From contig JALVYZ010000331.1 in assembly GCA_027037705.1 (NCBI GenBank), positions 1 through 7,926 of the forward strand: a stretch of 7,926 bases of DNA, read 5' to 3'. The DNA comes from a bacterium. Lineage in GTDB: Bacteria; DYJV01; JALVYZ01. The notes beneath the pieces were generated by a model, which saw nothing but the letters and a program-made list of their open reading frames with translations, made no database searches and was not told where the DNA came from. Positions 1-6,977 of the stretch are shown in pieces. The position numbers and the translations under genes are program-made. Positions within the stretch are counted from its first letter, which is position 1. Every line of letters starts with the position of its first letter.

Positions 1-399
1 AGAGGAATTGATGATAGAGATTCAAGAGAAAGAGAAATTTCTGAAATTTCAAGATTTTTAAAAAACCTTGCAAGAGAGTTAAATATTCCTGTAATTGCAT
101 TATCTCAATTAAATAGAGCAGTAGAACAAAGGTCAAATAAAAGACCTCAACTATCTGATTTAAGAGAATCTGGAGCAATTGAGCAAGATGCTGATGTTAT
201 ATTATTTATTTACAGAGATGAAGTTTACAATAAAGATACAAAGGATAAGGGAATTGCAGAAATAATTATTGGTAAGCATAGAAATGGACCGACTGGAACT
301 GTATATTTAAAATTCAATGGCGATACAACAACTTTTGCAAATCTAACCACAGAATATTATGAAGATTTTGAACCTGAAATAGAAATCCCATTTGAGTAG
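1..399 (+). CDS. dnaB: Replicative DNA helicase DnaB, C-terminal part (5' end outside window)
   Basis: This is the last 132 codons of the hexameric replicative helicase that unwinds DNA ahead of the fork and recruits primase. The reading frame is open from base 1 and stops with TAG at 397-399. The visible part is the end of the RecA-like ATPase domain. It shows the helix after Walker B, the ALSQLNR strand (motif H3, with the glutamine that senses nucleotide), the [12 protein letters not shown] segment typical of DnaB, and [11 protein letters not shown] (motif H4). The arginine at 280-282 matches the family's arginine finger. The Walker A and B motifs lie upstream of the window. The acidic tail is short and ordinary. 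No intein is present in this part. Only 3 bp separate it from dnaG, whose product binds DnaB, so the two are almost certainly co-transcribed. Confidence 0.96.
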   Translation, partial: RGIDDRDSREREISEISRFLKNLARELNIPVIALSQLNRAVEQRSNKRPQLSDLRESGAIEQDADVILFIYRDEVYNKDTKDKGIAEIIIGKHRNGPTGTVYLKFNGDTTTFANLTTEYYEDFEPEIEIPFE

Positions 400-402
400 A
401 AA

Positions 403-2121
403 ATGAGAATATCAGAAAATACTTTAAATTCCATTAGAGAACAAGTTGATATTGTGGATGTGGTATCAAATTATTTAACTTTGAAAAGGGCTGGCTCAAA
501 TTTTAGAGCATTATGCCCATTTCATGATGAAAAAACACCATCTTTTTTTGTAAGTCCTTCAAAACAGTTATTTCATTGTTTTGGTTGTGGAAAAGGTGGA
601 GATTTAATAAAATTTGTTAGTGAAATTGAAGGGATTAACTATTTTGAGGCTGCAGTAAAAATAGCAAAAGAGTATAATATACAAATAGAATATGAAGGTG
701 ATTCTTCATATTTAAATTATTTAAAAATAAATGAAATTGTAGCTGATTATTATCACAAAAATCTTTTAAATAATTTAGATACAAGTGATGTTAAAAAATT
801 TTTAGAAAAAAGAGGATTAACTAAGGACATAATTGATAAGTTTTATTTAGGTTATGCAAAAAAGGGAAACAATTTAATTGAGTTTTTAAAAAATAAAGGA
901 ATTGAAAAAGAAATAGCTTTAAAATTAGGATTAATAAAAAAAGGAGATAATGGATATTATGATTATTTTAGAAATAGAATTATCTTCCCAATAAAAAATC
1001 TTAATGGTGAGGTAATAGGATTTGGTGGTAGAGTTATTGATGACAAGGATTCTCCCAAATATTTAAATTCTCCAGATACTCCTGTTTATAATAAGAAAAA
1101 TGTTCTTTATGGAATTTTTGAAAATAAAGAAGATATTAAAAATTTAAAAGAAGTAATATTTGTAGAAGGATATATGGATTTAATTTCATTATATAAATCA
1201 GGAATTAAAAATTGTGTTGCCACATGTGGAACAGCTTTAACAGAAAGTCAAGTAAAATTTATATCGAGATTTACAGAAAATATATATTTCCTTTATGATG
1301 GAGATAATGCTGGAATTAAAGCAAGTGTAAGAGGAGCAATTTTATGTATAAATCAAAATATCTATCCAAAAATTATATCTCTTTTTGAAGGATTAGATCC
1401 TGATGATTATATTAATAAATATGGAATTGAAAAATTTTTTGAGTTAAAATCAAATGCTAAAGATTTAGTTGATTTCATGTATGAAAAAATAAAAGGGCTT
1501 GATTTAAATCAACTTAATATTAAATTAAAGGTGGTAAAAAAGATTCAACAGATTTACTTTGATATTGATAATCCAGTTTATAAAGATCATTTTGTAAAAA
1601 AATTTTCTGAATACTTAAATTTAGATAAAAAGGAATTAAAGAAATTTTTAAATAAATTCTTTAAAGTTAGAAAATTATCAAAAGATGAAAATATATTAAC
1701 AAGAAAAGTTTTAAAATTAACAAATGAAGATAAATTAACTGCATTTATTTTACAAAATGAAAATTTTAATAATATTAATTTAAAATATTTTCAGGATAGT
1801 TTTAATATTAAAGTTTTAAAAAAATTGGGAGAAATAGATTTATTATCCTTTCAAAATAATGATGAATTTACTGAAGAAGAAAAAGAAAGAATAAGAGTTT
1901 ATTTAACATATGATTTAGGATTAAATTCAGATAATGAAAAAGAGAAATTTTTTAAAGACGCTTATACTTTATTAAAAAAGAATTATTTTAAAAAAGAACA
2001 TAAAAAGTTAATAAATCAACTTAAATCTGTAGAAAAAGATAATAGGTTATCTTCCGATTATAAAGAAATACTCCTGAAAATTAATAAATTAAAAGAGGAG
2101 GAAAGAGAATTATGGAGTTAG
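403..2121 (+). CDS. dnaG: DNA primase DnaG
   Basis: This primase makes the short RNA primers for Okazaki fragments at the replication fork. At 572 aa it is close to the usual bacterial length of about 580-600. Domains in order are a CHC2 zinc-binding domain at about residues 1-100, with ligands C38, H41, C59 and C62, then the RNA polymerase domain. That domain contains FRNRIIFPI (189-197) and the KYLNSP loop (219-224). The TOPRIM fold follows, with catalytic E255 in EGYMD and the D299-G300-D301 pair. The C-terminal part from about residue 430 is poorly conserved, helical and lysine/glutamate-rich, as expected for the DnaB-binding domain. The ATG at 403 gives the standard MRIS N-terminus and sits 3 bp after the dnaB stop. 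The purine-rich end of dnaB gives only a weak ribosome site, so translational coupling is likely. The 3' end overlaps rpoD by 10 bp. Confidence 0.98.
   Translation: MRISENTLNSIREQVDIVDVVSNYLTLKRAGSNFRALCPFHDEKTPSFFVSPSKQLFHCFGCGKGGDLIKFVSEIEGINYFEAAVKIAKEYNIQIEYEGDSSYLNYLKINEIVADYYHKNLLNNLDTSDVKKFLEKRGLTKDIIDKFYLGYAKKGNNLIEFLKNKGIEKEIALKLGLIKKGDNGYYDYFRNRIIFPIKNLNGEVIGFGGRVIDDKDSPKYLNSPDTPVYNKKNVLYGIFENKEDIKNLKEVIFVEGYMDLISLYKSGIKNCVATCGTALTESQVKFISRFTENIYFLYDGDNAGIKASVRGAILCINQNIYPKIISLFEGLDPDDYINKYGIEKFFELKSNAKDLVDFMYEKIKGLDLNQLNIKLKVVKKIQQIYFDIDNPVYKDHFVKKFSEYLNLDKKELKKFLNKFFKVRKLSKDENILTRKVLKLTNEDKLTAFILQNENFNNINLKYFQDSFNIKVLKKLGEIDLLSFQNNDEFTEEEKERIRVYLTYDLGLNSDNEKEKFFKDAYTLLKKNYFKKEHKKLINQLKSVEKDNRLSSDYKEILLKINKLKEEERELWS
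2095..2101 (+). promoter_or_regulatory. Ribosome binding site of rpoD inside dnaG
   Basis: A strong Shine-Dalgarno sequence, GAGGAGG, lies 10 bases before the rpoD ATG at 2112. It is encoded within the last glutamate-rich codons of dnaG. This fixes the rpoD start and couples the two genes physically. Confidence 0.85.
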
Positions 2122-3926
2122 CAAGCAAAGGTTTTGATATTAAAAAGATTAAAGAGATTCGTCAATTAATTTCATATGGGAAAGAAAAGGGTTTTATCAC
2201 TTTTGAAGAATTAAATAATTCTTTACCAGAAGATATAACTCCAGAACAAATTGATGATGTCATAACATTAATGGAACAGATGGATATTGAAATTATTGAT
2301 GGAACTAAAAAAAATATTAAAATATCAAAAAAAATATTAGAAGAACCTTCATCTGTAGAAGATGAAGAAGAGTTGCAAGAGCTTGAGGAAAAAATTGTAA
2401 TTGATGATGATAACTATAAAACTTCAGATCCCATAAAAATATATTTAAAAGAGATGGGGAATATTAAAGTTTTAACAAAAGAAGAAGAGTTTGAATTAGC
2501 CAAAGAAATAGAAACTAATGAAAAAATAATTTTGTCTAAAATAATTAAATCTCCAATTTTAATAGATGAAGTTATTAAATTAAAAGAATTAATTGAAAGT
2601 AGAAAGATTGGTATTAGAGATATAACAAGAGATATAGAGGAAGAGCTTGAAAATTATGAATTCGAGGAAAGTTCAGATATGTATGAATTTGTAAGTGAAG
2701 AAGAGGAGGCTCAAACAAAAAGGATTCTTGAACTGATAGATAGAATTAAAGAATTAAAAGAAGAAAGTGATAAGATAAAAGAAAAAATAGAATCTACAAC
2801 AAACAAAAAAGAGAAAAAAGCATTATTAGAAGAATTTGAAAAAAATAGAAAAATTATAATTTCATTAATTGAGCAGATTAATCTTAAGAATAAACAACTA
2901 TTGTCAATAGTAGAAAAATTTAAATCTATGAAGAAAAAAATAGATGAAATTGAAAAAGAAAATAACTCTTATAAAAATATGATAAAAGATTTAGATAAAA
3001 ATTATGAAAAAATTATTGAAAGTGAGGAATATGCACAGAAATTTGCAAAATATCCTTTGACTGTAAAAAGAGTTGTTGAAATAGCTAAAAAATATAAAGA
3101 GAATCTTGAAAAAATAAAAGAAATTGAAACTAAAACTGGATATCCAATAGATGAATTTAAAAAAGTTTACTGGGAAATTGTTGAAGCAGAAAGAAAAGTT
3201 ACAGATGCTAAAAATCAATTAATTCAAGCAAATTTAAGGTTAGTTGTAAGTATTGCAAAGAAATATGCAAATAGAGGATTGCAATTTTTGGATCTTGTTC
3301 AAGAAGGTAATATTGGATTAATTAAAGCCATTGATAAATTTGAATATCAGAGAGGTTATAAATTTAGTACTTATGCTACATGGTGGATTCGTCAGGCAAT
3401 TACAAGGGCAATTGCAGATCAGGCAAGAACAATAAGAATTCCTGTTCATATGATAGAGACTATTAATAAATTATTGAGAACATCTAAAGCTTTAGTGCAG
3501 GAATTGGGAAGAGAGCCAACTCCTGAAGAGATAGCAGAAAAAATGGATATGCCTGTTGAAAAAGTAAGAAAAGTGATGAAAATTTCAAAAGAACCTATAT
3601 CTCTCGATACTCCAATTGGAGAAGATGAAGATAGTTTACTTGGTGATTTTGTTGAAGATAAAAGAGTAATTGATCCAGCTGAAGCAACAATAAGAATTTC
3701 ACTTGCAGAAGCTACAAGAAAAGTACTTGCAAGTTTAACACCAAGAGAAGAAAAGGTTCTGAGAATGAGATTTGGTATTGGAGAAAGATGCGATCATACT
3801 TTGGAGGAAGTTGGTAAAGATTTTAAAGTAACAAGGGAAAGAATTAGACAGATTGAAGCTAAAGCATTAAGAAAATTGAGACATCCTAATAGAAGTAAAA
3901 TTTTAAAGATGTTTTATGAAGAATAA
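2112..3926 (+). CDS. rpoD: Primary (housekeeping) RNA polymerase sigma factor, sigma-70/RpoD
   Basis: This sigma subunit directs RNA polymerase to most promoters. At 604 aa it has all sigma-70 regions. Region 1.1 is at about residues 1-75. Region 1.2 starts at [12 protein letters not shown] (105-116). A long non-conserved region spans about 140-370 and is acidic and predicted coiled coil. Region 2 starts at [15 protein letters not shown] (from 372) and includes the -10-melting aromatic stretch YATWWIRQ with W424/W425. Region 3 contains [10 protein letters not shown]. Region 4 has the helix-turn-helix [21 protein letters not shown] (562-582), which reads the -35 element. Region 1.1 and near-perfect 2.3/2.4 and 4.2 mark it as the essential group 1 factor, not an alternative sigma. 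The size and insert resemble the 613-aa E. coli protein more than the roughly 370-aa Firmicutes SigA. It overlaps dnaG by 10 bp and is followed after 18 bp by a small gene. Confidence 0.98.
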   Translation: MELASKGFDIKKIKEIRQLISYGKEKGFITFEELNNSLPEDITPEQIDDVITLMEQMDIEIIDGTKKNIKISKKILEEPSSVEDEEELQELEEKIVIDDDNYKTSDPIKIYLKEMGNIKVLTKEEEFELAKEIETNEKIILSKIIKSPILIDEVIKLKELIESRKIGIRDITRDIEEELENYEFEESSDMYEFVSEEEEAQTKRILELIDRIKELKEESDKIKEKIESTTNKKEKKALLEEFEKNRKIIISLIEQINLKNKQLLSIVEKFKSMKKKIDEIEKENNSYKNMIKDLDKNYEKIIESEEYAQKFAKYPLTVKRVVEIAKKYKENLEKIKEIETKTGYPIDEFKKVYWEIVEAERKVTDAKNQLIQANLRLVVSIAKKYANRGLQFLDLVQEGNIGLIKAIDKFEYQRGYKFSTYATWWIRQAITRAIADQARTIRIPVHMIETINKLLRTSKALVQELGREPTPEEIAEKMDMPVEKVRKVMKISKEPISLDTPIGEDEDSLLGDFVEDKRVIDPAEATIRISLAEATRKVLASLTPREEKVLRMRFGIGERCDHTLEEVGKDFKVTRERIRQIEAKALRKLRHPNRSKILKMFYEE

Positions 3927-3930
3927 TTTT

Positions 3931-3938
3931 AAGGAGGT
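3931..3938 (+). promoter_or_regulatory. Strong ribosome binding site of the TIGR04076-family gene
   Basis: AAGGAGGT is a near-perfect Shine-Dalgarno sequence, 6 bases before the ATG at 3945. It lies in the short gap after the rpoD stop and supports efficient, independent translation of the small downstream gene. Confidence 0.88.
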
Positions 3939-3944
3939 TATAAA

Positions 3945-4226
3945 ATGAGTGTTAAATATCCAAAGATCGGTTACAAAGTAGTAGCAAAAGTAGTTGAAAC
4001 AAAAGGCGATTGTACAATTGGGATGAAACCTGGAGATGAGTTTGAATTAAGCGTTCACAGATGTGGTGATTTTTGTGGTTTATTTTATCATAATATTTTA
4101 CAATGGATAACTACATTACAGTTTGGTGGAAAATTCCCAATTGGAGACGATCCAGATGTAATGGTTTGGGAATGCCCTAATCCCAATAATAGAGTAAAAG
4201 TTGAATTAAGAAGAGTGAAAGAATAA
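3945..4226 (+). CDS. TIGR04076 family small protein, function unknown
   Basis: This 93-aa soluble protein has no signal peptide or membrane segment. I recognise the pattern of the TIGR04076 family: an N-terminal beta-strand segment, GMKPGDEFEL (26-35), a cysteine/glycine turn at C40 and C44, the aromatic stretch FYHNILQWITTLQFGG (47-62), then DDPDVMVWECPNPNN (68-82) and a final basic strand VELRR. Cysteines are at 23, 40, 44 and 77. The C40/C44 pair and C77 are conserved-looking and could bind a metal or cofactor, but that is inference. No biochemical role is known to me. The gene follows rpoD after 18 bp, has its own strong ribosome site and precedes the operon terminator, so it is probably the last gene of the dnaB-dnaG-rpoD transcript. 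Its presence there need not mean a role in transcription. Confidence 0.85.
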   Translation: MSVKYPKIGYKVVAKVVETKGDCTIGMKPGDEFELSVHRCGDFCGLFYHNILQWITTLQFGGKFPIGDDPDVMVWECPNPNNRVKVELRRVKE

Positions 4227-4232
4227 AAAGTT

Positions 4233-4261
4233 TTGCAGGCAGATTTAATTGCTGCCTGCAA
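4233..4261. terminator. Hairpin terminator shared by convergent genes
   Basis: A perfect 10-bp inverted repeat (TTGCAGGCAG / CTGCCTGCAA) encloses a 9-base loop. It starts 6 bp after the TIGR04076 stop. It is strikingly GC-rich for this window. On the plus strand it is followed by an imperfect T-rich run (TCTCTTTAT), and on the minus strand by AACTTTTTA. It could therefore end transcripts from both sides. The right arm lies inside the 3' end of the minus-strand glycosyltransferase, whose stop codon falls in the loop. Confidence 0.8.
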
Positions 4262-5342
4262 TCTCTTTATAAAAATTAAAGAATTCTTCTAATTTTTTTT
4301 CTTTATTGAATTTTTCTAATACTATTTTTCTTGATTTTTCTCCAAAATTTTTTCTTAAATCTTTATTTTTTACTAAAATGTTTAGTTTTTCTGCTAATTG
4401 TTCAATGTTATTTTTTGAATCTATTAAATAGCCATTTTTATTATTAACAACAGTATCAATAATAGCTCCTTTTTTTACTGATACAATAGGAAGACCAGTT
4501 GCCATAGCTTCAAGAATAGCTCTGCAAGTACCATCAGTACCTTCTTCTAATAAAACAAATATATCTAGATTCCTTAGTAAATCAGGTAATTTTTCTTTTA
4601 AATATCCTGTGAAAATAACTTTATCTTCTAATTTTAATTCTTTTACTAATTTTTCTATGTTAGATTTATATTCTCCTCTTCCAGTTAAAATTAACTTAAC
4701 TTTATTTGTATCTGATATTTTTTTAAAAGCTTTTACTAAATATTCATGACCTCTATGCTTTTGAAATCTTGCAACCATCCCAATCTTTATATAATTATCA
4801 TCTTTTAAAAATTTTTCTCCGTTAGAATTAAATTTATTTGTATCTACCCATCCTGATATTATTTTAATTTTATTTTGTGGTATGTTATTATATTTAATTA
4901 AATTATTTTTGTACTCAGAGCAAACAGTATGAATGAAATTATTTTTATTCAAAATAAATTTTGAAAAAGGCTTCTTTAAAGATGATTTAGTATTATGAAT
5001 ACTTCTTATAATATTGATTTTTTTATTTATTGTTAAAATAGAAAGAATATTCTCTAAGCTATAATGCACATGTATAATATTAGGGGAGAAATCTTTTATG
5101 ATTTTTTTTAAATTAAAAAAATCTAAACAAAAATATATTGGATTAAATTTTTTATATAATTTTAATTTTTCAGAATAATTAATTTTTTTAATTTTTAAAA
5201 TTTCTTTAAGATTGCCAGAAGGAATTGTTCGAATAATTAATAATGTATCTACGCCTTTATTTTGTAAATACTCTACAATATCAACTGCATATGTGGCTGA
5301 GCCTGTCCATTTTGATGTGCTAATAATATGTAATATTTTCAT
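4245..5342 (-). CDS. Glycosyltransferase family 4 (GT-B fold, retaining)
   Basis: This is a predicted cytoplasmic or membrane-associated enzyme that transfers a sugar from a nucleotide-sugar donor, probably onto a polysaccharide, lipid-linked glycan or other cell-surface acceptor. It is 365 aa with two Rossmann-like halves. The N-terminal acceptor half begins MKILHIISTSKWTGSA, with a glycine-containing loop, and includes the strand NIIHVHYS. The C-terminal donor half begins near KIGMVARFQKHRGHEYL. It includes KLILTGRGEY, KVIFTGYL and the family signature EEGTDGTCRAILEAMATGLP (266-285). In that signature the usual E-x7-E pair is D270-x7-E278. Donor and acceptor cannot be told from sequence. 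ATG at 5340-5342 gives the canonical N-terminus, but I see no clear Shine-Dalgarno site. No other glycan genes flank it, so it looks isolated. It converges on the rpoD operon and shares its terminator hairpin. Confidence 0.92.
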   Translation of the reverse strand: MKILHIISTSKWTGSATYAVDIVEYLQNKGVDTLLIIRTIPSGNLKEILKIKKINYSEKLKLYKKFNPIYFCLDFFNLKKIIKDFSPNIIHVHYSLENILSILTINKKINIIRSIHNTKSSLKKPFSKFILNKNNFIHTVCSEYKNNLIKYNNIPQNKIKIISGWVDTNKFNSNGEKFLKDDNYIKIGMVARFQKHRGHEYLVKAFKKISDTNKVKLILTGRGEYKSNIEKLVKELKLEDKVIFTGYLKEKLPDLLRNLDIFVLLEEGTDGTCRAILEAMATGLPIVSVKKGAIIDTVVNNKNGYLIDSKNNIEQLAEKLNILVKNKDLRKNFGEKSRKIVLEKFNKEKKLEEFFNFYKEIAGSN

Positions 5343-5444
5343 TTTTATTAACTTATCTAATTAGTCGTGAAGGAATATTAATTATTTAAAAAAAAATCAA
5401 GAATTTTTATTGAATTTTTTTAATCTTTAATGTATAGAAAAAAT
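5343..5444. other. Divergent intergenic region with A/T tracts
   Basis: This is the largest non-coding stretch of the window, lying between the divergent glycosyltransferase and secreted-protein genes. It holds an A9 run (5388-5396), T tracts at 5404-5408 and 5415-5421, and a direct repeat GAATTTTT at 5401 and 5412. Tracts spaced about 12-14 bases apart may bend DNA or act as an UP-like element. No convincing minus-strand promoter with correct spacing was found, although one must exist for the glycosyltransferase. No hairpin or riboswitch-like structure is visible. Confidence 0.45.
5410..5438 (+). promoter_or_regulatory. Candidate sigma-70 promoter for the right-hand gene run
   Basis: TTGAAT (5410-5415) and TATAGA (5433-5438) are separated by 17 bases and match the sigma-70 consensus TTGACA/TATAAT at 4 of 6 and 4 of 6 positions. 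T/A-rich tracts lie upstream. The predicted start of transcription, about 5445, coincides with the in-frame ATG at 5445. In DNA this AT-rich such matches occur often by chance, so the call is tentative. Confidence 0.35.
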
Positions 5445-6143
5445 ATGAAAAGGTATATTGTCTTAATTTTTATAATTTTTTTGGCATCATTTTTATATGC
5501 ACAAGATAAAAATGATTTTAATACATATCTTTTATTAAATAAAAACTTTTTTTCAATAAAAAGCTCAACTGATTCTTCTAATTTTGATTTTCAAGAAAAT
5601 TTTATAAATAGATTAAAAGAAATAGATGTAAAATCTGATTATACTTTAAAATTTAAAACTAAAAAAAGTGATTTTTCCATAAAATTAAATAAAATTAATG
5701 ACGAAAATGTAGATTTAAAAATTCATGAGAAAGATTTTATAGATTTTAAAAGTTTTTCTTTTAATTATAAACAATTATGGAAATACAATATTTCCACATC
5801 ATTAGCTTATTTTTTTAAAAAATATTCTAATTTTCAATTTTTAGATACAGATTTCGAAAAAAAAGGATATTCATTTAATATCACAAAATATATTAAATCA
5901 AATAAATTTAGCTTAAGTTATGAAAAGATAGACTTATCATCTGATAAAACATATGAAGATATTTATATAGAAAATGAGGAAAAAGATAAGCTAACTTTAA
6001 GCTATCAATTAAATTTAAATAAAAATTTTTCTGTTATATTTTTATACTCTTTAACAAAATATAACAATAATGAAGATGAAGATGAAGATCTTTTTTTTAC
6101 AGGTTTAAAATATAAATTTGATTTTTTCAAAAATTTAGAATAA
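5445..6143 (+). CDS. Secreted beta-rich protein, possible small outer-membrane barrel; unknown family
   Basis: I do not recognise a family. From ATG 5445 the product is 232 aa. An in-frame ATG at 5430 would add five residues (MYRKN). I prefer 5445 because it begins a textbook signal peptide, MKRYIVLIFIIFLASFLYAQ, with likely cleavage after A19, and because the best promoter match overlaps 5430. Neither start has a clear Shine-Dalgarno site. There is no lipobox cysteine. The mature part is rich in Phe, Lys, Asn and Asp. It shows many short alternating polar/hydrophobic stretches (YTLKFKTK, FSIKLNKI, FSLSYEKI, LTLSYQLNL, FSVIFLYSL) and a C-terminal aromatic strand, GLKYKFDFF. This fits about 10-12 beta strands, as in a small outer-membrane barrel or porin-like protein. 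An acidic loop NNEDEDED precedes the last strand. Composition is even more AT-rich than the neighbours. The methyltransferase gene follows after 10 bp. Confidence 0.7.
   Translation: MKRYIVLIFIIFLASFLYAQDKNDFNTYLLLNKNFFSIKSSTDSSNFDFQENFINRLKEIDVKSDYTLKFKTKKSDFSIKLNKINDENVDLKIHEKDFIDFKSFSFNYKQLWKYNISTSLAYFFKKYSNFQFLDTDFEKKGYSFNITKYIKSNKFSLSYEKIDLSSDKTYEDIYIENEEKDKLTLSYQLNLNKNFSVIFLYSLTKYNNNEDEDEDLFFTGLKYKFDFFKNLE
6072..6089 (+). repeat. GAAGAT hexamer repeated three times, next to a T8 run
   Basis: Three perfect tandem copies of GAAGAT encode Glu-Asp-Glu-Asp-Glu-Asp in a predicted loop of the secreted protein. An eight-T run follows at 6091-6098. Hexamer changes would keep the frame, while slippage in the T run would shift it and alter only the last dozen or so residues. 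Confidence 0.7.
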
Positions 6144-6153
6144 CCCCTCATTT

Positions 6154-6747
6154 ATGCCTACAAAAAAATTTTCCTTTTATAAATTAGTAGATGGTACAAT
6201 AGAGATTGATGGTATTAGAATGCATCAAACATTAAAAAAAACTCCGTTGCAAGATGCTAAGGACAAGGTTAAGTTATTAAAAATTAGAAATGGATATAAA
6301 GTTTTAGACATTTGTACGGGCTTAGGTTATACTGCTATTGAAGAGTCTAAAAAAGCGTCGTTTGTTATTACTATTGATAATGATTGGAATGTTATTGAGA
6401 AAGCTAAGGAAAATATTGATTCAAGAGATTTATTTTCTTCTCCCAATATTCAGATAGTCTTAGGTGATGCAGAAGAAATTATAAAAACTTTTCCCGATAA
6501 TTTTTTTGATGCTATAATGCATGACCCACCAAGATTTTCAAGGGCAGGTCACTTATATTCTTTTAAATTTTATTCAGAATTATATCGTATATTAAAAAAA
6601 GGAAAATTATTATTTCACTATACTGGTAAGCCAGGAGAGAAGAGAGGATTAAAATTCACAAAAGGAGTAAAAAAGAGATTGAAGGAAGCTGGATTTTCAT
6701 CTATAATTTGGATTGATGATTGTTTAGGATTTTTATGTAGGAAATAA
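6154..6747 (+). CDS. COG2521-type SAM-dependent methyltransferase
   Basis: This 197-aa protein is predicted to be a class I (Rossmann-fold) methyltransferase. The N-terminal KLVDGTIEIDGIRMHQT (10-26) is the hallmark of a family catalogued as 'predicted archaeal methyltransferase' (COG2521). SAM-binding motif I is VLDICTGLGYTA (50-61). It is followed by the acidic strand end ITIDND and by GDAEEI. The motif IV region is MHDPPRFS, with D124-P125-P126-R127. DPP(Y/F/R)-type motifs occur in enzymes that methylate nucleic-acid bases or other nitrogen groups, but the substrate of this family is unknown to me. Spermidine-synthase-like folds are an alternative relative. The C-terminal strands FHYTGKPG and GFSSIIWIDD complete the fold, so the protein looks full length. 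ATG 6154 suits the family N-terminus but lacks a Shine-Dalgarno sequence. The preceding gene ends 10 bp upstream, so coupling is possible. A cysteine-rich gene follows after 13 bp. Confidence 0.85.
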   Translation: MPTKKFSFYKLVDGTIEIDGIRMHQTLKKTPLQDAKDKVKLLKIRNGYKVLDICTGLGYTAIEESKKASFVITIDNDWNVIEKAKENIDSRDLFSSPNIQIVLGDAEEIIKTFPDNFFDAIMHDPPRFSRAGHLYSFKFYSELYRILKKGKLLFHYTGKPGEKRGLKFTKGVKKRLKEAGFSSIIWIDDCLGFLCRK

Positions 6748-6754
6748 AAGGAGG
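6748..6754 (+). promoter_or_regulatory. Ribosome binding site of the DUF6485-type gene
   Basis: AAGGAGG begins directly after the methyltransferase stop codon and lies 6 bases before the ATG at 6761. It is one of only a few full-strength Shine-Dalgarno sites in the window and fixes the start of this very small gene. Confidence 0.88.
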
Positions 6755-6760
6755 ATAAAG

Positions 6761-6976
6761 ATGGAAAAATGTAAAAGAGATATAATTTTAAAAGATTGTG
6801 GCTGTACTTATGAACCTTGTTCAAAGAAGGGAAAATGTTGTGATTGTATAAAATATCATAGAGATATGAATCAACTTCCTGGATGTTTATTCCCCCCTGA
6901 AGCTGAAAAAACATATGATAGGAGTATAAAATATTTTTGTGAAGTAATGGAGAAAAGAGGTTATAAATTAATATAA
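6761..6976 (+). CDS. Cysteine-rich DUF6485-type small protein
   Basis: This 71-aa protein has nine cysteines (4, 13, 15, 20, 26, 27, 29, 42, 60) and H33. It has no signal peptide or transmembrane segment and is presumably cytoplasmic. The order CxC, TYEPCSKKGKCCDC (16-29), KYHRDMNQLPGC (31-42) and FPPEAEKTYDRSI (44-56) is what I recall for the DUF6485 family, a set of short proteins from mostly anaerobic bacteria and archaea with no assigned function. The spacing of cysteines suggests one or two structural zinc sites or an iron-sulfur site. That is inference. A strong ribosome site confirms it is a real gene despite its size. It sits 13 bp after the methyltransferase gene and 1 bp before the FlhB-like gene, so it is almost certainly co-transcribed with both. 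Confidence 0.82.
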   Translation: MEKCKRDIILKDCGCTYEPCSKKGKCCDCIKYHRDMNQLPGCLFPPEAEKTYDRSIKYFCEVMEKRGYKLI

Positions 6977-6977
6977 G

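Noticed and set aside
403-2111. Internal promoter for rpoD within dnaG, as known in E. coli
   Set aside because: Many TATAAT-like hexamers occur, but none stands out with a good -35 element at proper spacing near the end of dnaG.
2991-3218. Minus-strand open frame of 75 codons inside rpoD
   Set aside because: It is the antisense shadow of the Lys/Glu-rich coiled-coil part of rpoD. Its product is almost only Phe, Ser, Ile and Asn, and it has no ribosome site.
5343-5400. Possible minus-strand promoter (TTGATT at 5395-5400, TAATAT at 5375-5380) for the glycosyltransferase
   Set aside because: The spacer is only 14 bases, too short for sigma-70. In such AT-rich DNA, partial matches are expected by chance.
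6144-6149. CCCCTC just upstream of the methyltransferase start, looking like an anti-Shine-Dalgarno sequence
   Set aside because: Six bases is too short to infer pairing or regulation. I found no complementary partner nearby that would form a stable hairpin.
6618-6914. Minus-strand open frame of 98 codons across the methyltransferase and DUF6485-type genes
   Set aside because: It overlaps two well-supported plus-strand genes and their ribosome site, and its sequence resembles no protein family.
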